NCBI GenBank assembly: GCA_039801465.1
Contig: JBDRUT010000006.1
Span: forward strand, 1-64,000
Reading direction: 5' to 3'
From: JAOABV01 sp039801465
GTDB lineage: Bacteria; Hydrothermota; Tepidihabitantia; Tepidihabitantales; CAIPLT01
Length of the DNA: 64,000 bases
Every line of letters begins with the position of its first letter. Positions within the stretch are counted from its first letter, which is position 1. Under the pieces are notes generated by a model. It ran no database searches. It worked only from the letters and a program-made list of their open reading frames with translations, and was not told where the DNA came from. The position numbers were made by a program, and so were the translations under genes. Positions 57,401 through 64,000 of this stretch are shown in pieces.

Positions 57401-58504
57401 TTGTAGTTTATAAGCATTATAAGCATTAACCGATATTCGGGCACTATCAACATATTGAATATTAACATTTCTTGTATAATCTGCTGTATCTGCATACGGT
57501 GCTTTGAAATTTGAAGCAACATCTTGTCGTAAGATTGTTCCATCTTGAATCTTTGAACTGATTATCGCATTATCCTGAATTTTTGAACCAATTACCGCGT
57601 TGTCCTGAATTTTAGAACTAGTAATTGCATTATCTTGAATTTTAGCGCTGACTACTGCATTATCTTGGATTTTGGAACTCGTTATCGCATTATCTTGAAT
57701 TTTTGAACCAATTACTGCATTATCCTGTATTTTAGAACTCGTTATTGCATTATCCTGAATTTCCGTATTACTCACAGGTGGTGTTAATGGTCGGATTGCC
57801 GGTGTAAATGCTAAATCTACCAGTTGAATTGTGCCATCTTGTATATTTGCCGAAGTGACAGCATTATCAACAATCATTATATTAGTAATTGCATTAGTCT
57901 GTCCTTCATCAACAAACTTATTACTCAAAGCCACTGTATCTTTACCTTGTAATTTATGGGTATTGGCTGAAACTCGAGCACTATCAACATAACTAACATT
58001 CGCACTTAATGCATAATTAGCAGTATCTGACTTTTTAGATAGATAACTATAAGCAGAACTGACCAGTCTAATTCTTGGTGACATTGCTGGATTCGGATTG
58101 ACTTGCATTTCTAAATAACAATTACCAGACTGGGGCATTGATTCAATTGGTGTATTTTGACCTAAAAGCACATTAAAGATACCTTGATTAGTTTGAACAT
58201 TTTGAGTTTCAGTCCAAAATGCACTGCCACCAGTTGAAGTGTTATACAATCTAAATGTGATTGAATAAGTGCTATCAGCAACTGGCACACCAGCCAGATT
58301 AGTTAATTTCCCTTGATAATTGAGCAATTTGGGAATAGTTATTACATCCGGTTCACTTTTTGATTGAAGGTCTATTGGACTTGTTGCATCTATTATTAGT
58401 TGTGATTTGTCCTTCGGTTGAATATTTATTGGATTTACTTCAAAATTTTCTACTGCTAATGCAATAGATAATAACAAAACAGATACCACTATGATGCGTT
58501 TCAT
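54482..58504 (-). CDS. Giant fibre-like protein with SKIQDNAI and Hep_Hag (YadA head-like) repeats
   Basis: 1,340 residues with an aaggagg ribosome site. Signal peptide 1-18. Then: a beta module (LLNYQGKLTNLAGVPVADSTYSITFRLYN) common in FCB secreted proteins; a middle with HKLQGKDTVALSxKFVDEGQ units and a nine-residue array DNAITSSKI/QDNAVIGSKIQ (about 240-310), as in tail-fibre proteins; a long run of SGGxxNxASGxxATVGGGxxN units (about 700-1120), the left-handed roll of trimeric autotransporter heads; and a C-terminal domain (GTLSKASGTFTIDHPLDPMN, VYVAEKVKG). No membrane anchor of trimeric autotransporters and no obvious T9SS domain are seen. Likely a trimeric surface fibre or adhesin. Pairs with the small T9SS gene upstream. 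Confidence 0.82.
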   Translation of the reverse strand: MKRIIVVSVLLLSIALAVENFEVNPINIQPKDKSQLIIDATSPIDLQSKSEPDVITIPKLLNYQGKLTNLAGVPVADSTYSITFRLYNTSTGGSAFWTETQNVQTNQGIFNVLLGQNTPIESMPQSGNCYLEMQVNPNPAMSPRIRLVSSAYSYLSKKSDTANYALSANVSYVDSARVSANTHKLQGKDTVALSNKFVDEGQTNAITNIMIVDNAVTSANIQDGTIQLVDLAFTPAIRPLTPPVSNTEIQDNAITSSKIQDNAVIGSKIQDNAITSSKIQDNAVVSAKIQDNAITSSKIQDNAVIGSKIQDNAIISSKIQDGTILRQDVASNFKAPYADTADYTRNVNIQYVDSARISVNAYNAYKLQGKDTLALDLRYVNEGQANAITNPMILSNAITSDKILDGTITRNDVSPTFKAPLADTADYARYLPGAIDSARVSANAHKLQGKDTLALSAKFVDEGQVNSISSAMIIDGTITRSDVSLTFKAPLADTADYVRNLTVNYVDSARIATNAHKLQGKDTVALSAKFVDEGQTNSISSAMIIDGTITNTDISATAGISDTKLAGSGTLIANLNADLLDGNHASAFALSGHTHAYIDSARVSTNTYKLQGKDTIALSNKFVDENQANSITSAMIVDGNVTMSKIAQAGATTGQVLKWTGSAWQPRNDSIGTGVFLPLTGGTMTGPITSTGDPAITMGKGNFGSGNINTGEMAFVAGRNNRARGAYTVVSGGGGANAGDSNSANGNWSVVSGGAWNSANGDWSVVSGGSGNRACSSYSTVSGGLENFASNICATVSGGYENNARGNGATISGGSSNLAIGRSATVGGGEGVAAYSHFSGVFSGYENYAGDDLHDSCAVIVGGNNNNATGKYAFIGGGRNNRARGDYSVVGGGGSPTYADSNSALGDWSVVSGGKRNSARGLYAAVGGGYKNSASDWYATVGGGTENFASGLISTVGGGWENFASGSNSTVGGGRYNFASGSNATVSGGCYNLASGDYANVGGGIGNKARGDYSVVGGGGGSLDADSNSALSDWSTVSGGRSNKAIGSYSTVGGGEFNSASGEDATVGGGEFNSTSATVATVGGGSYNSASGTAGTVGGGWRNSASGYMATVAGGSADTSAAHYSFTTNYASKVPSGYSNSSAFNGQIATGGGQTRVGTLSKASGTFTIDHPLDPMNKILNHYFVESPEMVLIYRGSVTIGDDGKAVVHLPDYFDALNKNPMIQLTGIGTSDVYVAEKVKGNMFVIGGKPGTEVYWLVTGDRKDQSAEITRIIMPVEQIKDGELRGRSLDDDFLCVTKEQLDRMGKGNLFNFRTTFGQQKYENSKQRPPETEKELERMKR

Positions 58505-58521
58505 TGCATCCTCCTTATCTT

Positions 58522-58554
58522 TGCCACAAAGTGTTAAGTATGTTCATTGTGGCA
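58522..58554 (-). promoter_or_regulatory. Hairpin in the leader of the fibre gene
   Basis: tgccacaa / ttgtggca (8 bp) with a 17-nt loop, between the two minus-strand genes and just before the ribosome site at 58508-58516. Could be an attenuator, weak terminator or processing site. Confidence 0.45.
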
Positions 58555-58588
58555 GATTTACAAAAAAGTTTTTGTCAATTATAAATTT

Positions 58589-59137
58589 TTATTGAATTAC
58601 GACTAATTTTTTGGTTGCAATATAAGTTGGAGTTTGTAATTGATAGAAGTAAATACCCTCTGAAATTGATTGGTCGCGATTATTCTTTGAATTCCAATTA
58701 ACACTATAAAGACCCGGCTCCTGTTTGCTATTAAATAATGTCTTCACTAATCTACCAGAAATATCATAAATATTAAGCGATACTTTTGTTTCATTAGATA
58801 ACGAATAGTAAATTGTTGTTAGATTTCTAAATGGATTAGGTTTCGCATTATATAGTTTAGTAATGAGTTGATTCGGATTAAATACTTCTTCGGTTTTTGG
58901 TTCTAAGATAGCGGTTGGTGTTACTGGTAGCCAAAAACCAATAAAACCGAGCATATTACTTGATGCAATCTTACCGATTGCGGATTGAACTGTAGTTACT
59001 TGACTCTGATAATTACTGGAACTTATCACTCCACCGCCACCACTAAAGACATTCCAATCACAACGATATTGTCCATTAAGTAAATTAATGCTTAAAAATA
59101 TTACTAAAACACTCCAGAGATAATATTTATTATTCAT
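58589..59137 (-). CDS. Small secreted T9SS-sorted protein
   Basis: 182 residues, with a ggggag ribosome site. Signal peptide 1-22. The mature part is short (CDWNVFSGGGGVISSSNYQS, QSAIGKIASSNMLGFIGFW), a motif seen before T9SS domains in proteins of these bacteria. Then comes a full T9SS domain: KPNPFRNLTTIYYSL, VSLNIYDISGRLVKTL, GIYFYQLQT. With so little cargo it may be a structural surface piece for the fibre protein encoded 84 bp downstream. Confidence 0.82.
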   Translation of the reverse strand: MNNKYYLWSVLVIFLSINLLNGQYRCDWNVFSGGGGVISSSNYQSQVTTVQSAIGKIASSNMLGFIGFWLPVTPTAILEPKTEEVFNPNQLITKLYNAKPNPFRNLTTIYYSLSNETKVSLNIYDISGRLVKTLFNSKQEPGLYSVNWNSKNNRDQSISEGIYFYQLQTPTYIATKKLVVIQ

Positions 59138-59625
59138 AAGCTCCCCTTTTGTAACATAAGGTTTGGCTTAATTTATAATTATTGCATGTTCCAGACAGTG
59201 TTTTCAATATAAAAAATTTGCTCATGATTGTAAAAAAATCAAAGATATAAAATAGACATAATCTATCACCTCCTCTTATCTGAATTATCCTAATGTTAGG
59301 ATATTTTCTTCCTAACACAAGCAAATTCAGATTTTTCATTAATCGCCCTTTGCCGTTTATTTTTATATTAAATTGTAATTACAAAACTTACCCCGAATGA
59401 GCGATAAGATTACAACGTAATATAAAATTAAATGGTGTAATATTATAAAAAATATATCTGAAATGTCAAGTATTTCTTGAAGAGTAAAGGTAGGGTCAAG
59501 TTTTTGGTGTAAATTCTTTTTTTCTTGACGCTCGGAAAAATCTATATATAATTATTGACTATGTATGATAAAATTTACGTAGAATTAAAGCAATTAAATT
59601 TTCATTTAATCAAGTGTAGAATCAA
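59138..59625. other. Intergenic region between divergent genes
   Basis: 488 bp. On the minus strand it holds a perfect ribosome site with a six-codon ORF and adjacent hairpins (separate entry). On the plus strand TTGACG (59525-59530), 16 bp, TATAAT (59547-59552) is a plausible promoter for korD. Confidence 0.5.
59239..59259 (-). other. Six-codon leader ORF with perfect Shine-Dalgarno
   Basis: aggaggtgat (59274-59265) stands 5 nt before ATG of MSILYL-stop. Just upstream gttagga / tcctaac (7 bp) and the alternative tcctaa / ttagga share one arm, so they exclude each other. It precedes the small T9SS gene by about 100 nt and may be a leader peptide with a switchable fold. Confidence 0.4.
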
Positions 59626-59904
59626 ATGACTAAATCAGAAACATCCCATAATATTAAACTAAATAAAAACTGGTGTAAAGGTTGCGGCCTATGTGTTGAA
59701 ATTTGTCCCAAAAATGTTTATGACCGTGAAGCCAAAGTATCAGCAAGGGGTTTTCGGGAAATCGTCATTAAAAGTCCTGACCGGTGCAACAGATGTTTTT
59801 TGTGTGAATTGCTGTGTCCGGATTTAGCAATTACTATAAAATCCGAAAAACACAAATTGTCTGTCCCCAAAAAAGAAATGGAACTAAATAATAATAGTAT
59901 TTAG
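59626..59904 (+). CDS. korD: 2-oxoacid:ferredoxin oxidoreductase, delta (ferredoxin-like) subunit
   Basis: 92 residues with two 4Fe-4S motifs: WCKGCGLCVEICPKNV near 16-31 and RCNRCFLCELLCPDLAI near 50-66. It carries electrons from the TPP enzyme to ferredoxin. First gene of a delta-alpha-beta-gamma set in the same order as many 2-oxoglutarate:ferredoxin oxidoreductase operons; alpha starts 11 bp later. Confidence 0.9.
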   Translation: MTKSETSHNIKLNKNWCKGCGLCVEICPKNVYDREAKVSARGFREIVIKSPDRCNRCFLCELLCPDLAITIKSEKHKLSVPKKEMELNNNSI

Positions 59905-59915
59905 TATTCAGAGCA

Positions 59916-61064
59916 ATGCCATATCGAACAGTAAAAAGTATCTTGACCCCGGGCAAATATTTTATGCAGGGTAATATTGCTTGTGCTGAAGGCGCTTTAG
60001 CTGCAGGTTGCAGATATTATGCTGGTTATCCTATCACGCCTTCTTCGGAAATTATGGAGCATCTCTCAGTCCGACTCAGGGAATTGAATGGTGTTTTTAT
60101 TCAAATGGAAGACGAAATTGGTTCTATCTGTTCAATGATTGGAGCATCTTGGGCTGGTGCCAAAGCAATGACCGCGACCTCAGGACCGGGCTTTAGCCTT
60201 ATGCTTGAAGGCATTGGTTATGCATTAATGACAGAAACACCTTGTGTTATCGTTGATGTGCAACGCGCCGGACCAGCAACCGGTCAAGCAACTCGACCTG
60301 GGCAAAGTGATATTATGCAAGCACGCTGGGGTGCTCATGGCGATTATCGAATTATTGCACTTTCTCCTTGGTCAGTTCAAGAGATGTATGATTTGACTAT
60401 AAGGGCGTTTAACTTGGCAGAGAAGTTCCGTGTACCTGTAATTTTATTGGCAGATGAAGTTGTTGGACACTTAAAGGAAAGTTTTGTTATTAAACCTGAA
60501 ATCGAAATATTTGAGCGGGATAAATCACAATCCTCTCCTCCATTCGGTAGTGAAAAAGAAGATGGCGTTCCTCCAATGCCTGCTTTTGGTCAAGGTGCTA
60601 AATTATTAGTTACTGGTTCAACCCACAATGAATTCGGAATACGAAAAGTCGCAGATCCGTTGGTCCAAGAAAGATTAGTTAAAAGACTTTGCTTGAAAAT
60701 AGATAATCACAAAGATGAAATTTGCGAATCAGAATCCTATTTTACTGATGATACCGAATTTGTTTTTGTCTCTTTTGGAATTTCAGCGCGAAGCGCTTAT
60801 TCTATTGTAAAACAATTACGCAGTGAAAATTATAAAGTCGGTCTTCTTCGGTATAAAACAATTTGGCCTTTTGATGAAATAACCTTAAAAAATGTTACTG
60901 AAAATGCGAAGATGGTCTTTGTTCCAGAAATGAATCGTGGTCAACTGGTTTTAGAAATACAACGAGTGCTATGTAATAAAAAGGTTATCTCAATCCCTAA
61001 AACTCAAGGTGAAGCAATCTATCCTTCTGAAATCTATACTGAGTTCAAAAAGTATCTAAAATGA
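59916..61064 (+). CDS. korA: 2-oxoacid:ferredoxin oxidoreductase, alpha subunit
   Basis: 382 residues. It has the pyrimidine-binding fold of the TPP enzyme: GNIACAEGALAAGCRYYAGYPITPSSEI near 19-46, MEDEIGSICSMIGASWAGAKAMTATSGPG near 63-92, and QRAGPATGQATRPGQSDIMQARWG near 114-138. The C-terminal domain II (FVFVSFGISARSAYSIVKQLR, VPEMNRGQLVLEI) is intact. The substrate is probably 2-oxoglutarate; related enzymes use branched or aryl 2-oxoacids. The stop overlaps the ATG of a decayed copy of the korB start. Confidence 0.93.
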   Translation: MPYRTVKSILTPGKYFMQGNIACAEGALAAGCRYYAGYPITPSSEIMEHLSVRLRELNGVFIQMEDEIGSICSMIGASWAGAKAMTATSGPGFSLMLEGIGYALMTETPCVIVDVQRAGPATGQATRPGQSDIMQARWGAHGDYRIIALSPWSVQEMYDLTIRAFNLAEKFRVPVILLADEVVGHLKESFVIKPEIEIFERDKSQSSPPFGSEKEDGVPPMPAFGQGAKLLVTGSTHNEFGIRKVADPLVQERLVKRLCLKIDNHKDEICESESYFTDDTEFVFVSFGISARSAYSIVKQLRSENYKVGLLRYKTIWPFDEITLKNVTENAKMVFVPEMNRGQLVLEIQRVLCNKKVISIPKTQGEAIYPSEIYTEFKKYLK

Positions 61065-61168
61065 GTGAACATCTATATAAAAATAAGAAAAATGTCATCT
61101 CAATAATAAAACTTGAAATGAAGCAATATATACACCGGAAATATAATCTGAACTTAAAAAGTATCTGA
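61061..61168 (+). other. Decayed tandem copy of the korA end / korB start
   Basis: ORF starting MSEHLYKNKKNVIS, on the korA stop, ending TGA two bases before the real korB ATG (which begins MSEHLYKYLRTE). Bases about 61094-61172 align with 60984-61063 (gt-atctcaa, gaagcaat, aaaaagtatct), so a unit of about 110 bp was duplicated and has since drifted. Confidence 0.6.
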
Positions 61169-61169
61169 A

Positions 61170-61925
61170 ATGAGCGAACACCTTTACAAATATTTAAGAA
61201 CTGAAGTATTTCCTACTCCATTTTGTGCTGGTTGTGGACATGGCATTCTGATGTGTGCAATCTTAAGAGCAATTGATGAATTACAACTTGATTTTAATAA
61301 GATGTCCTTTGTTTCCGGCATCGGCTGTGGTGCCTGGATTCCAAGTCCACATTTTGCTACTGATACACTGCACACTTTACACGGAAGACCAATTGCTTAT
61401 GCTACTGGTGTAAAACTGGTCAATCCGGAATTAAAAGTTGTAGTAATTTCTGGTGATGGCGATCTAGCGGCAATCGGCGGAAATCATTTAATCCATGCGG
61501 CGAGAAGGAATATTGATATGACCGTTATCTGTGCAAATAATAGTATTTATGGTATGACCGGTGGTCAGGTATCACCAACAACTCCCAAAGATGCTAAAAC
61601 CCAAACTACAACTTCAGGTAATCCTGAACCAGCATTCGATTTATGCCAACTAGTCAAAGCTTGTAATGCCCAATATGTTGTCCGGTATACAGTCTTTCAT
61701 ATTAAGCCATTGATAAATTCAATAAAGAAAGCATTAACAACAAAAGGATTTACTTTCATTGATGTTGTCTCACCTTGTCCTACTCAATTTGGCAGAAGAA
61801 ATAAGATGCCAACCCTCTATGAGATGCTGATGGATATTAAAAATCGCTCAATTAGATATGAGTCTGCTCAATCAATGAAAAAAGAAGAATTGCTCGACAA
61901 GATTATCATTGGCGAATATGTATAG
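61170..61925 (+). CDS. korB: 2-oxoacid:ferredoxin oxidoreductase, beta subunit
   Basis: 251 residues. TPP/metal-binding subunit: FCAGCGHGILMCAILRAI near 17-34, SGIGCGAWIPSPHF, HGRPIAYATGVKL, the GDGDLAAIGGNHLIHAARRN motif near 92-111 with ANNSIYGMTGGQVSPTTP after it, and SPCPTQFGRRN near 205. The Cys residues for the subunit's Fe-S cluster (CAGCG and later Cys) are present. Part of korDABC. Confidence 0.93.
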   Translation: MSEHLYKYLRTEVFPTPFCAGCGHGILMCAILRAIDELQLDFNKMSFVSGIGCGAWIPSPHFATDTLHTLHGRPIAYATGVKLVNPELKVVVISGDGDLAAIGGNHLIHAARRNIDMTVICANNSIYGMTGGQVSPTTPKDAKTQTTTSGNPEPAFDLCQLVKACNAQYVVRYTVFHIKPLINSIKKALTTKGFTFIDVVSPCPTQFGRRNKMPTLYEMLMDIKNRSIRYESAQSMKKEELLDKIIIGEYV

Positions 61926-61955
61926 AAATGAAGATAATCTTATGAAGTTCCAATT

Positions 61956-62486
61956 ATGACTAAAATCAGAATTACAGGATTTGGTGGACAAGGAATTATT
62001 TTAGCCGGAGAACTACTTGCTAATGCCGCGGTCTTAGATGGAAAAGAAGGAACTGCTATTGGTTCTTATGGCTCAGCCGCACGCGGTGGTTTAACCAGTT
62101 CTGAAGTTATAATTAGCAATGAATTTGTTCCTGCACCTTTTGTTGAAAGAGCGGATATATTAATTGCAATGTCACAAGATGGGTATGATAAATATTTTAT
62201 CACAGTTGAAAACAATGGTTTGATAATTGTTGATTCAGGAATGATTACATTAAAAAGCTATCCTCGACAATTTGAAATTCCCGCTACTAATATAGCGCTT
62301 ACGGAATTAAAATCACCGGTAGTCGCTAATATGATAATGCTTGGTGCATTATCATCATTAACTAAAATTGTTTCAAAACAATCACTAATCAATGCAATTA
62401 AAAAATCGGTTGCGGAAAAGTTTCTTGAAATCAACTTAAGAGGGATTGAAATTGGCTACGAAAAGGGACAACAATTAAAATTATGA
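61956..62486 (+). CDS. korC: 2-oxoacid:ferredoxin oxidoreductase, gamma subunit
   Basis: 176 residues. Gamma domain: ITGFGGQGIILAGELLANAAV near 5-25, GSYGSAARGGLTSSEVIIS near 37-55, and RADILIAMSQDGYDKY. Before it lie two five-codon ORFs (MKIIL at 61928, MKFQL at 61942), each ending on the ATG of the next, the last on korC itself. Completes the four-subunit enzyme, which links the TCA-side 2-oxoacid pool with reduced ferredoxin. Confidence 0.92.
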   Translation: MTKIRITGFGGQGIILAGELLANAAVLDGKEGTAIGSYGSAARGGLTSSEVIISNEFVPAPFVERADILIAMSQDGYDKYFITVENNGLIIVDSGMITLKSYPRQFEIPATNIALTELKSPVVANMIMLGALSSLTKIVSKQSLINAIKKSVAEKFLEINLRGIEIGYEKGQQLKL

Positions 62487-62543
62487 AATTACAAGACTAC
62501 ACGAAATTATCAGATTTAATATATAATTTGAAGGAGCAAACAT

Positions 62544-63404
62544 ATGATAAAAACAAACATTGACAAAATAGTCATAATTTCAGTCATTGGTCAAGTCGCA
62601 TCTCCAACCCGTAGACAAAATTACCGTCTCACGCATCAAGGCGAAGCAACTGTCTTTCCTGGCACGGGCGGTATAACTTATAATGTCAAAGTGGGTGACC
62701 CAGTTTTTGGTTGGGTTGGCGACCATATTGAACCAGGTGTGTCAGTGAAAAATAGAGATGAGAACGAAAATCGGGCGCTCAATGTCTATACTTGCATTGG
62801 TAATACCGCATATGTTGTCTCAGGTGAAGCCAAAGGTAAAAAGGGCATTGTGACCGGAAAACACGGTGGTATTGAACATATTTTGGTCTGGTTTCCTAAA
62901 GATGTCATCGAAAAACTTGTCATTGGCGACCAGATTCAAATTCGTGCTTGCGGACAAGGATTCCAAATCCTAAATTTACCTGAAGTGAAATTCTTTAATA
63001 TCGACCCGACTTTATTGTTAAAGATTAATCCCAAGGTCAAAAATGGCTTCATTGAATTTCCTGTGACCCATATTCTTCCACCAACAATTATGGGTTCAGG
63101 TCTGGGTAGTGAAACCGCTGCTTCTGGTGATTACGACATTACGACACAAGATGCGGAAACAATCAAACAACTCGGCTTGAACAAACTTCGTTTTGGCGAT
63201 ATTGTTTATCTTGAAAATACTGATAACACCTATGGCAGATGTTATAAAAAGGGTGCTGGTTCAGTTGGTATTGTTGTCCATTCTGATTGTGTGATTGCTG
63301 GTCACGGACCGGGCGTTACAACAATTGCAACATCAGTTAAAGGCAAAATCAAGCCGTTAATCAATAAAAATGCCAATATTGCTAACTACTTAAATTTGAA
63401 GTGA
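62544..63404 (+). CDS. DUF4438 domain protein
   Basis: 286 residues with an aaggag ribosome site. The family pattern is seen: RRQNYRLTHQGEATVFPGTGGITYNVKVGD in its parts near 24-52, GKKGIVTGKHGGIEHILVWF near 98-117, LPPTIMGSGLGSE near 180, DYDITTQDAE, and CVIAGHGPGVTTIATS near the end. Members occur in thermophilic and anaerobic bacteria; a structure exists for a Thermotoga member but no biochemical role is established. Located between kor and V-ATPase genes. Confidence 0.85.
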   Translation: MIKTNIDKIVIISVIGQVASPTRRQNYRLTHQGEATVFPGTGGITYNVKVGDPVFGWVGDHIEPGVSVKNRDENENRALNVYTCIGNTAYVVSGEAKGKKGIVTGKHGGIEHILVWFPKDVIEKLVIGDQIQIRACGQGFQILNLPEVKFFNIDPTLLLKINPKVKNGFIEFPVTHILPPTIMGSGLGSETAASGDYDITTQDAETIKQLGLNKLRFGDIVYLENTDNTYGRCYKKGAGSVGIVVHSDCVIAGHGPGVTTIATSVKGKIKPLINKNANIANYLNLK

Positions 63405-63445
63405 ATGATTGACATTTAATAAAGTTCCAGTAAACTTAAAAAACT

Positions 63446-63775
63446 ATGGATGTTGATTTAATTGATGAAGTAAAAAAAGCCGAGTCTTATGCTGAAGAAT
63501 TGATAAAAAAAGCAGAGATTGAAGGCGAAAAACATCTGGAAAAGGTTAGAGCAGAGATAGCAATACTTATTGAACAAACTAAAGAAAAGTTAAAACAACA
63601 AGCCGACGAAAAATTAGCAAATGCCAAAAAAGAAATCGAACAAAAAATTGAGACGATCAAAATACAAACTCAAAAACAAATTGAACAATTAAAAAACATT
63701 GATGAAAATAAAATGGAAAAAGCAATAAATTTAATAATTGAACATATTATCAAGGAAATAGAAAAGACAAAATAA
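63446..63775 (+). CDS. V-type ATPase peripheral-stalk subunit (AhaH/subunit G-like)
   Basis: 109 residues, almost one continuous charged coiled coil (AESYAEELIKKAEIEGEKHLEKV ... EKINQ-type heptads). Such short helical proteins next to subunit I are the H/G peripheral stalk of archaeal/bacterial V-type ATPases. The call depends on the adjacent subunit I gene 28 bp downstream. Confidence 0.75.
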   Translation: MDVDLIDEVKKAESYAEELIKKAEIEGEKHLEKVRAEIAILIEQTKEKLKQQADEKLANAKKEIEQKIETIKIQTQKQIEQLKNIDENKMEKAINLIIEHIIKEIEKTK

Positions 63776-63803
63776 CAAGTTTAAAATATATCAGATAAGT
63801 GTC

Positions 63804-64000
63804 ATGGCAATCGCACCAGTCAAAAAGATTCTAATCGCAGTTCATAAATCCGAAGAGAAAATCTTCTTAGACCGATTACAAGAATTAGGTATTCTTCATA
63901 TCGTTCGTAAACTTGAAACGCAAGAAAGTATCTTAAAGCCAACAACTCAGGAGATTTTAAATGAAATCGGAGCAAGTATCGAATATCTCAACAGTTTTAC
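63804..64000 (+). CDS. V-type ATP synthase subunit I, 5' part
   Basis: The gene runs off the window after 65 codons. It starts MAIAPVKKILIAVHKSEEK, followed by FLDRLQELGILHIV, the standard N-terminus of subunit I (a-like subunit with cytoplasmic stalk and membrane half). The rest of the V-ATPase operon should follow. Confidence 0.85.
   Translation, partial: MAIAPVKKILIAVHKSEEKIFLDRLQELGILHIVRKLETQESILKPTTQEILNEIGASIEYLNSF

Noticed and set aside
59130..59339. 69-codon minus-strand ORF running into the small T9SS gene
   Set aside because: No ribosome site at its start, and it overlaps the true gene start in another frame; a better-supported six-codon ORF lies within it.

Overview
The window is an AT-rich bacterial chromosome segment with standard code-11 genes. 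It carries many secreted beta-rich proteins that end in a type IX secretion (T9SS/Por)-like C-terminal sorting domain. It also carries the start of a V-type ATPase cluster, a K+-dependent-type membrane pyrophosphatase, a four-subunit 2-oxoacid:ferredoxin oxidoreductase and hypD/hypE. This mix suggests an uncultivated anaerobe of the FCB/candidate WOR-3 (Stahlbacteria-like) kind. That placement is inference; there is no rRNA or marker set here to prove it.

Layout. 1-1139: 3' end of a propeller/T9SS protein. 1140-2592: a DUF559-type nuclease gene sitting inside six copies of a G/C-rich palindrome. 2593-7559 (minus): three secreted proteins, each interrupted by a single in-frame TGA that is followed by a hairpin. 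8386-14259 (minus): a giant beta-helix/propeller/T9SS protein whose last third is an inverted near-copy of the gene at 1-1139. 14731-17341: mnmG and a QueG-like gene. 18047-21667 (minus): two nucleoside-recognition membrane proteins, uvrB and a PPC/DUF296 protein. 22034-32445: a T9SS protein, a DUF4175-like protein, a TPR protein, hypD and hypE. 32587-36014 (minus): lnt, a Gfo/Idh/MocA oxidoreductase and purN. 37084-39180: hppA. 39574-43434: another CARDB/propeller/T9SS protein. 43834-44575: tRNA-Arg(ACG), tadA and tRNA-Ser(CGA). 44650-53889: M6 peptidase, a repeat protein, a DUF5683-like protein, nadB and a Xer recombinase. 54482-59137 (minus): a Hep_Hag-like fibre protein and a small T9SS protein. 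59626-64000: korDABC, DUF4438 and the first V-ATPase genes.

Main discovery candidate. The three minus-strand genes at 2593-7559 read straight through one UGA each into the rest of a coherent protein. In each, a Cys lies close by (GCUSNPC, GCUQGHC, EGUASC; U = the UGA). A 5-7 bp hairpin with a G at the start of its loop begins at the correct distance (20-22 nt from UGA to loop). The two paralogous genes have identical GGUC loops and a silent compensatory A-U to G-C change in the stem. This is what bacterial SECIS elements look like, so I read them as three exported selenoproteins: an Omp28/thioredoxin-like UxxC protein and two paralogous jelly-roll/T9SS proteins carrying a vicinal Cys-Sec. TGA is an ordinary stop elsewhere in the window (mnmG, the DUF4175-like gene, korA), so this is not a genetic-code change.

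Second theme. Gene junctions repeatedly carry decayed tandem copies of the adjacent gene's start or end (uvrB, nadB, korA/korB, the two nucleoside-recognition genes, gfo/lnt, perhaps hypE). Several copies form short ORFs that stop on, or just before, the real start codon. Several genes also have a strong promoter whose -10 box lies only 5-8 bp before the start codon, implying leaderless mRNAs.
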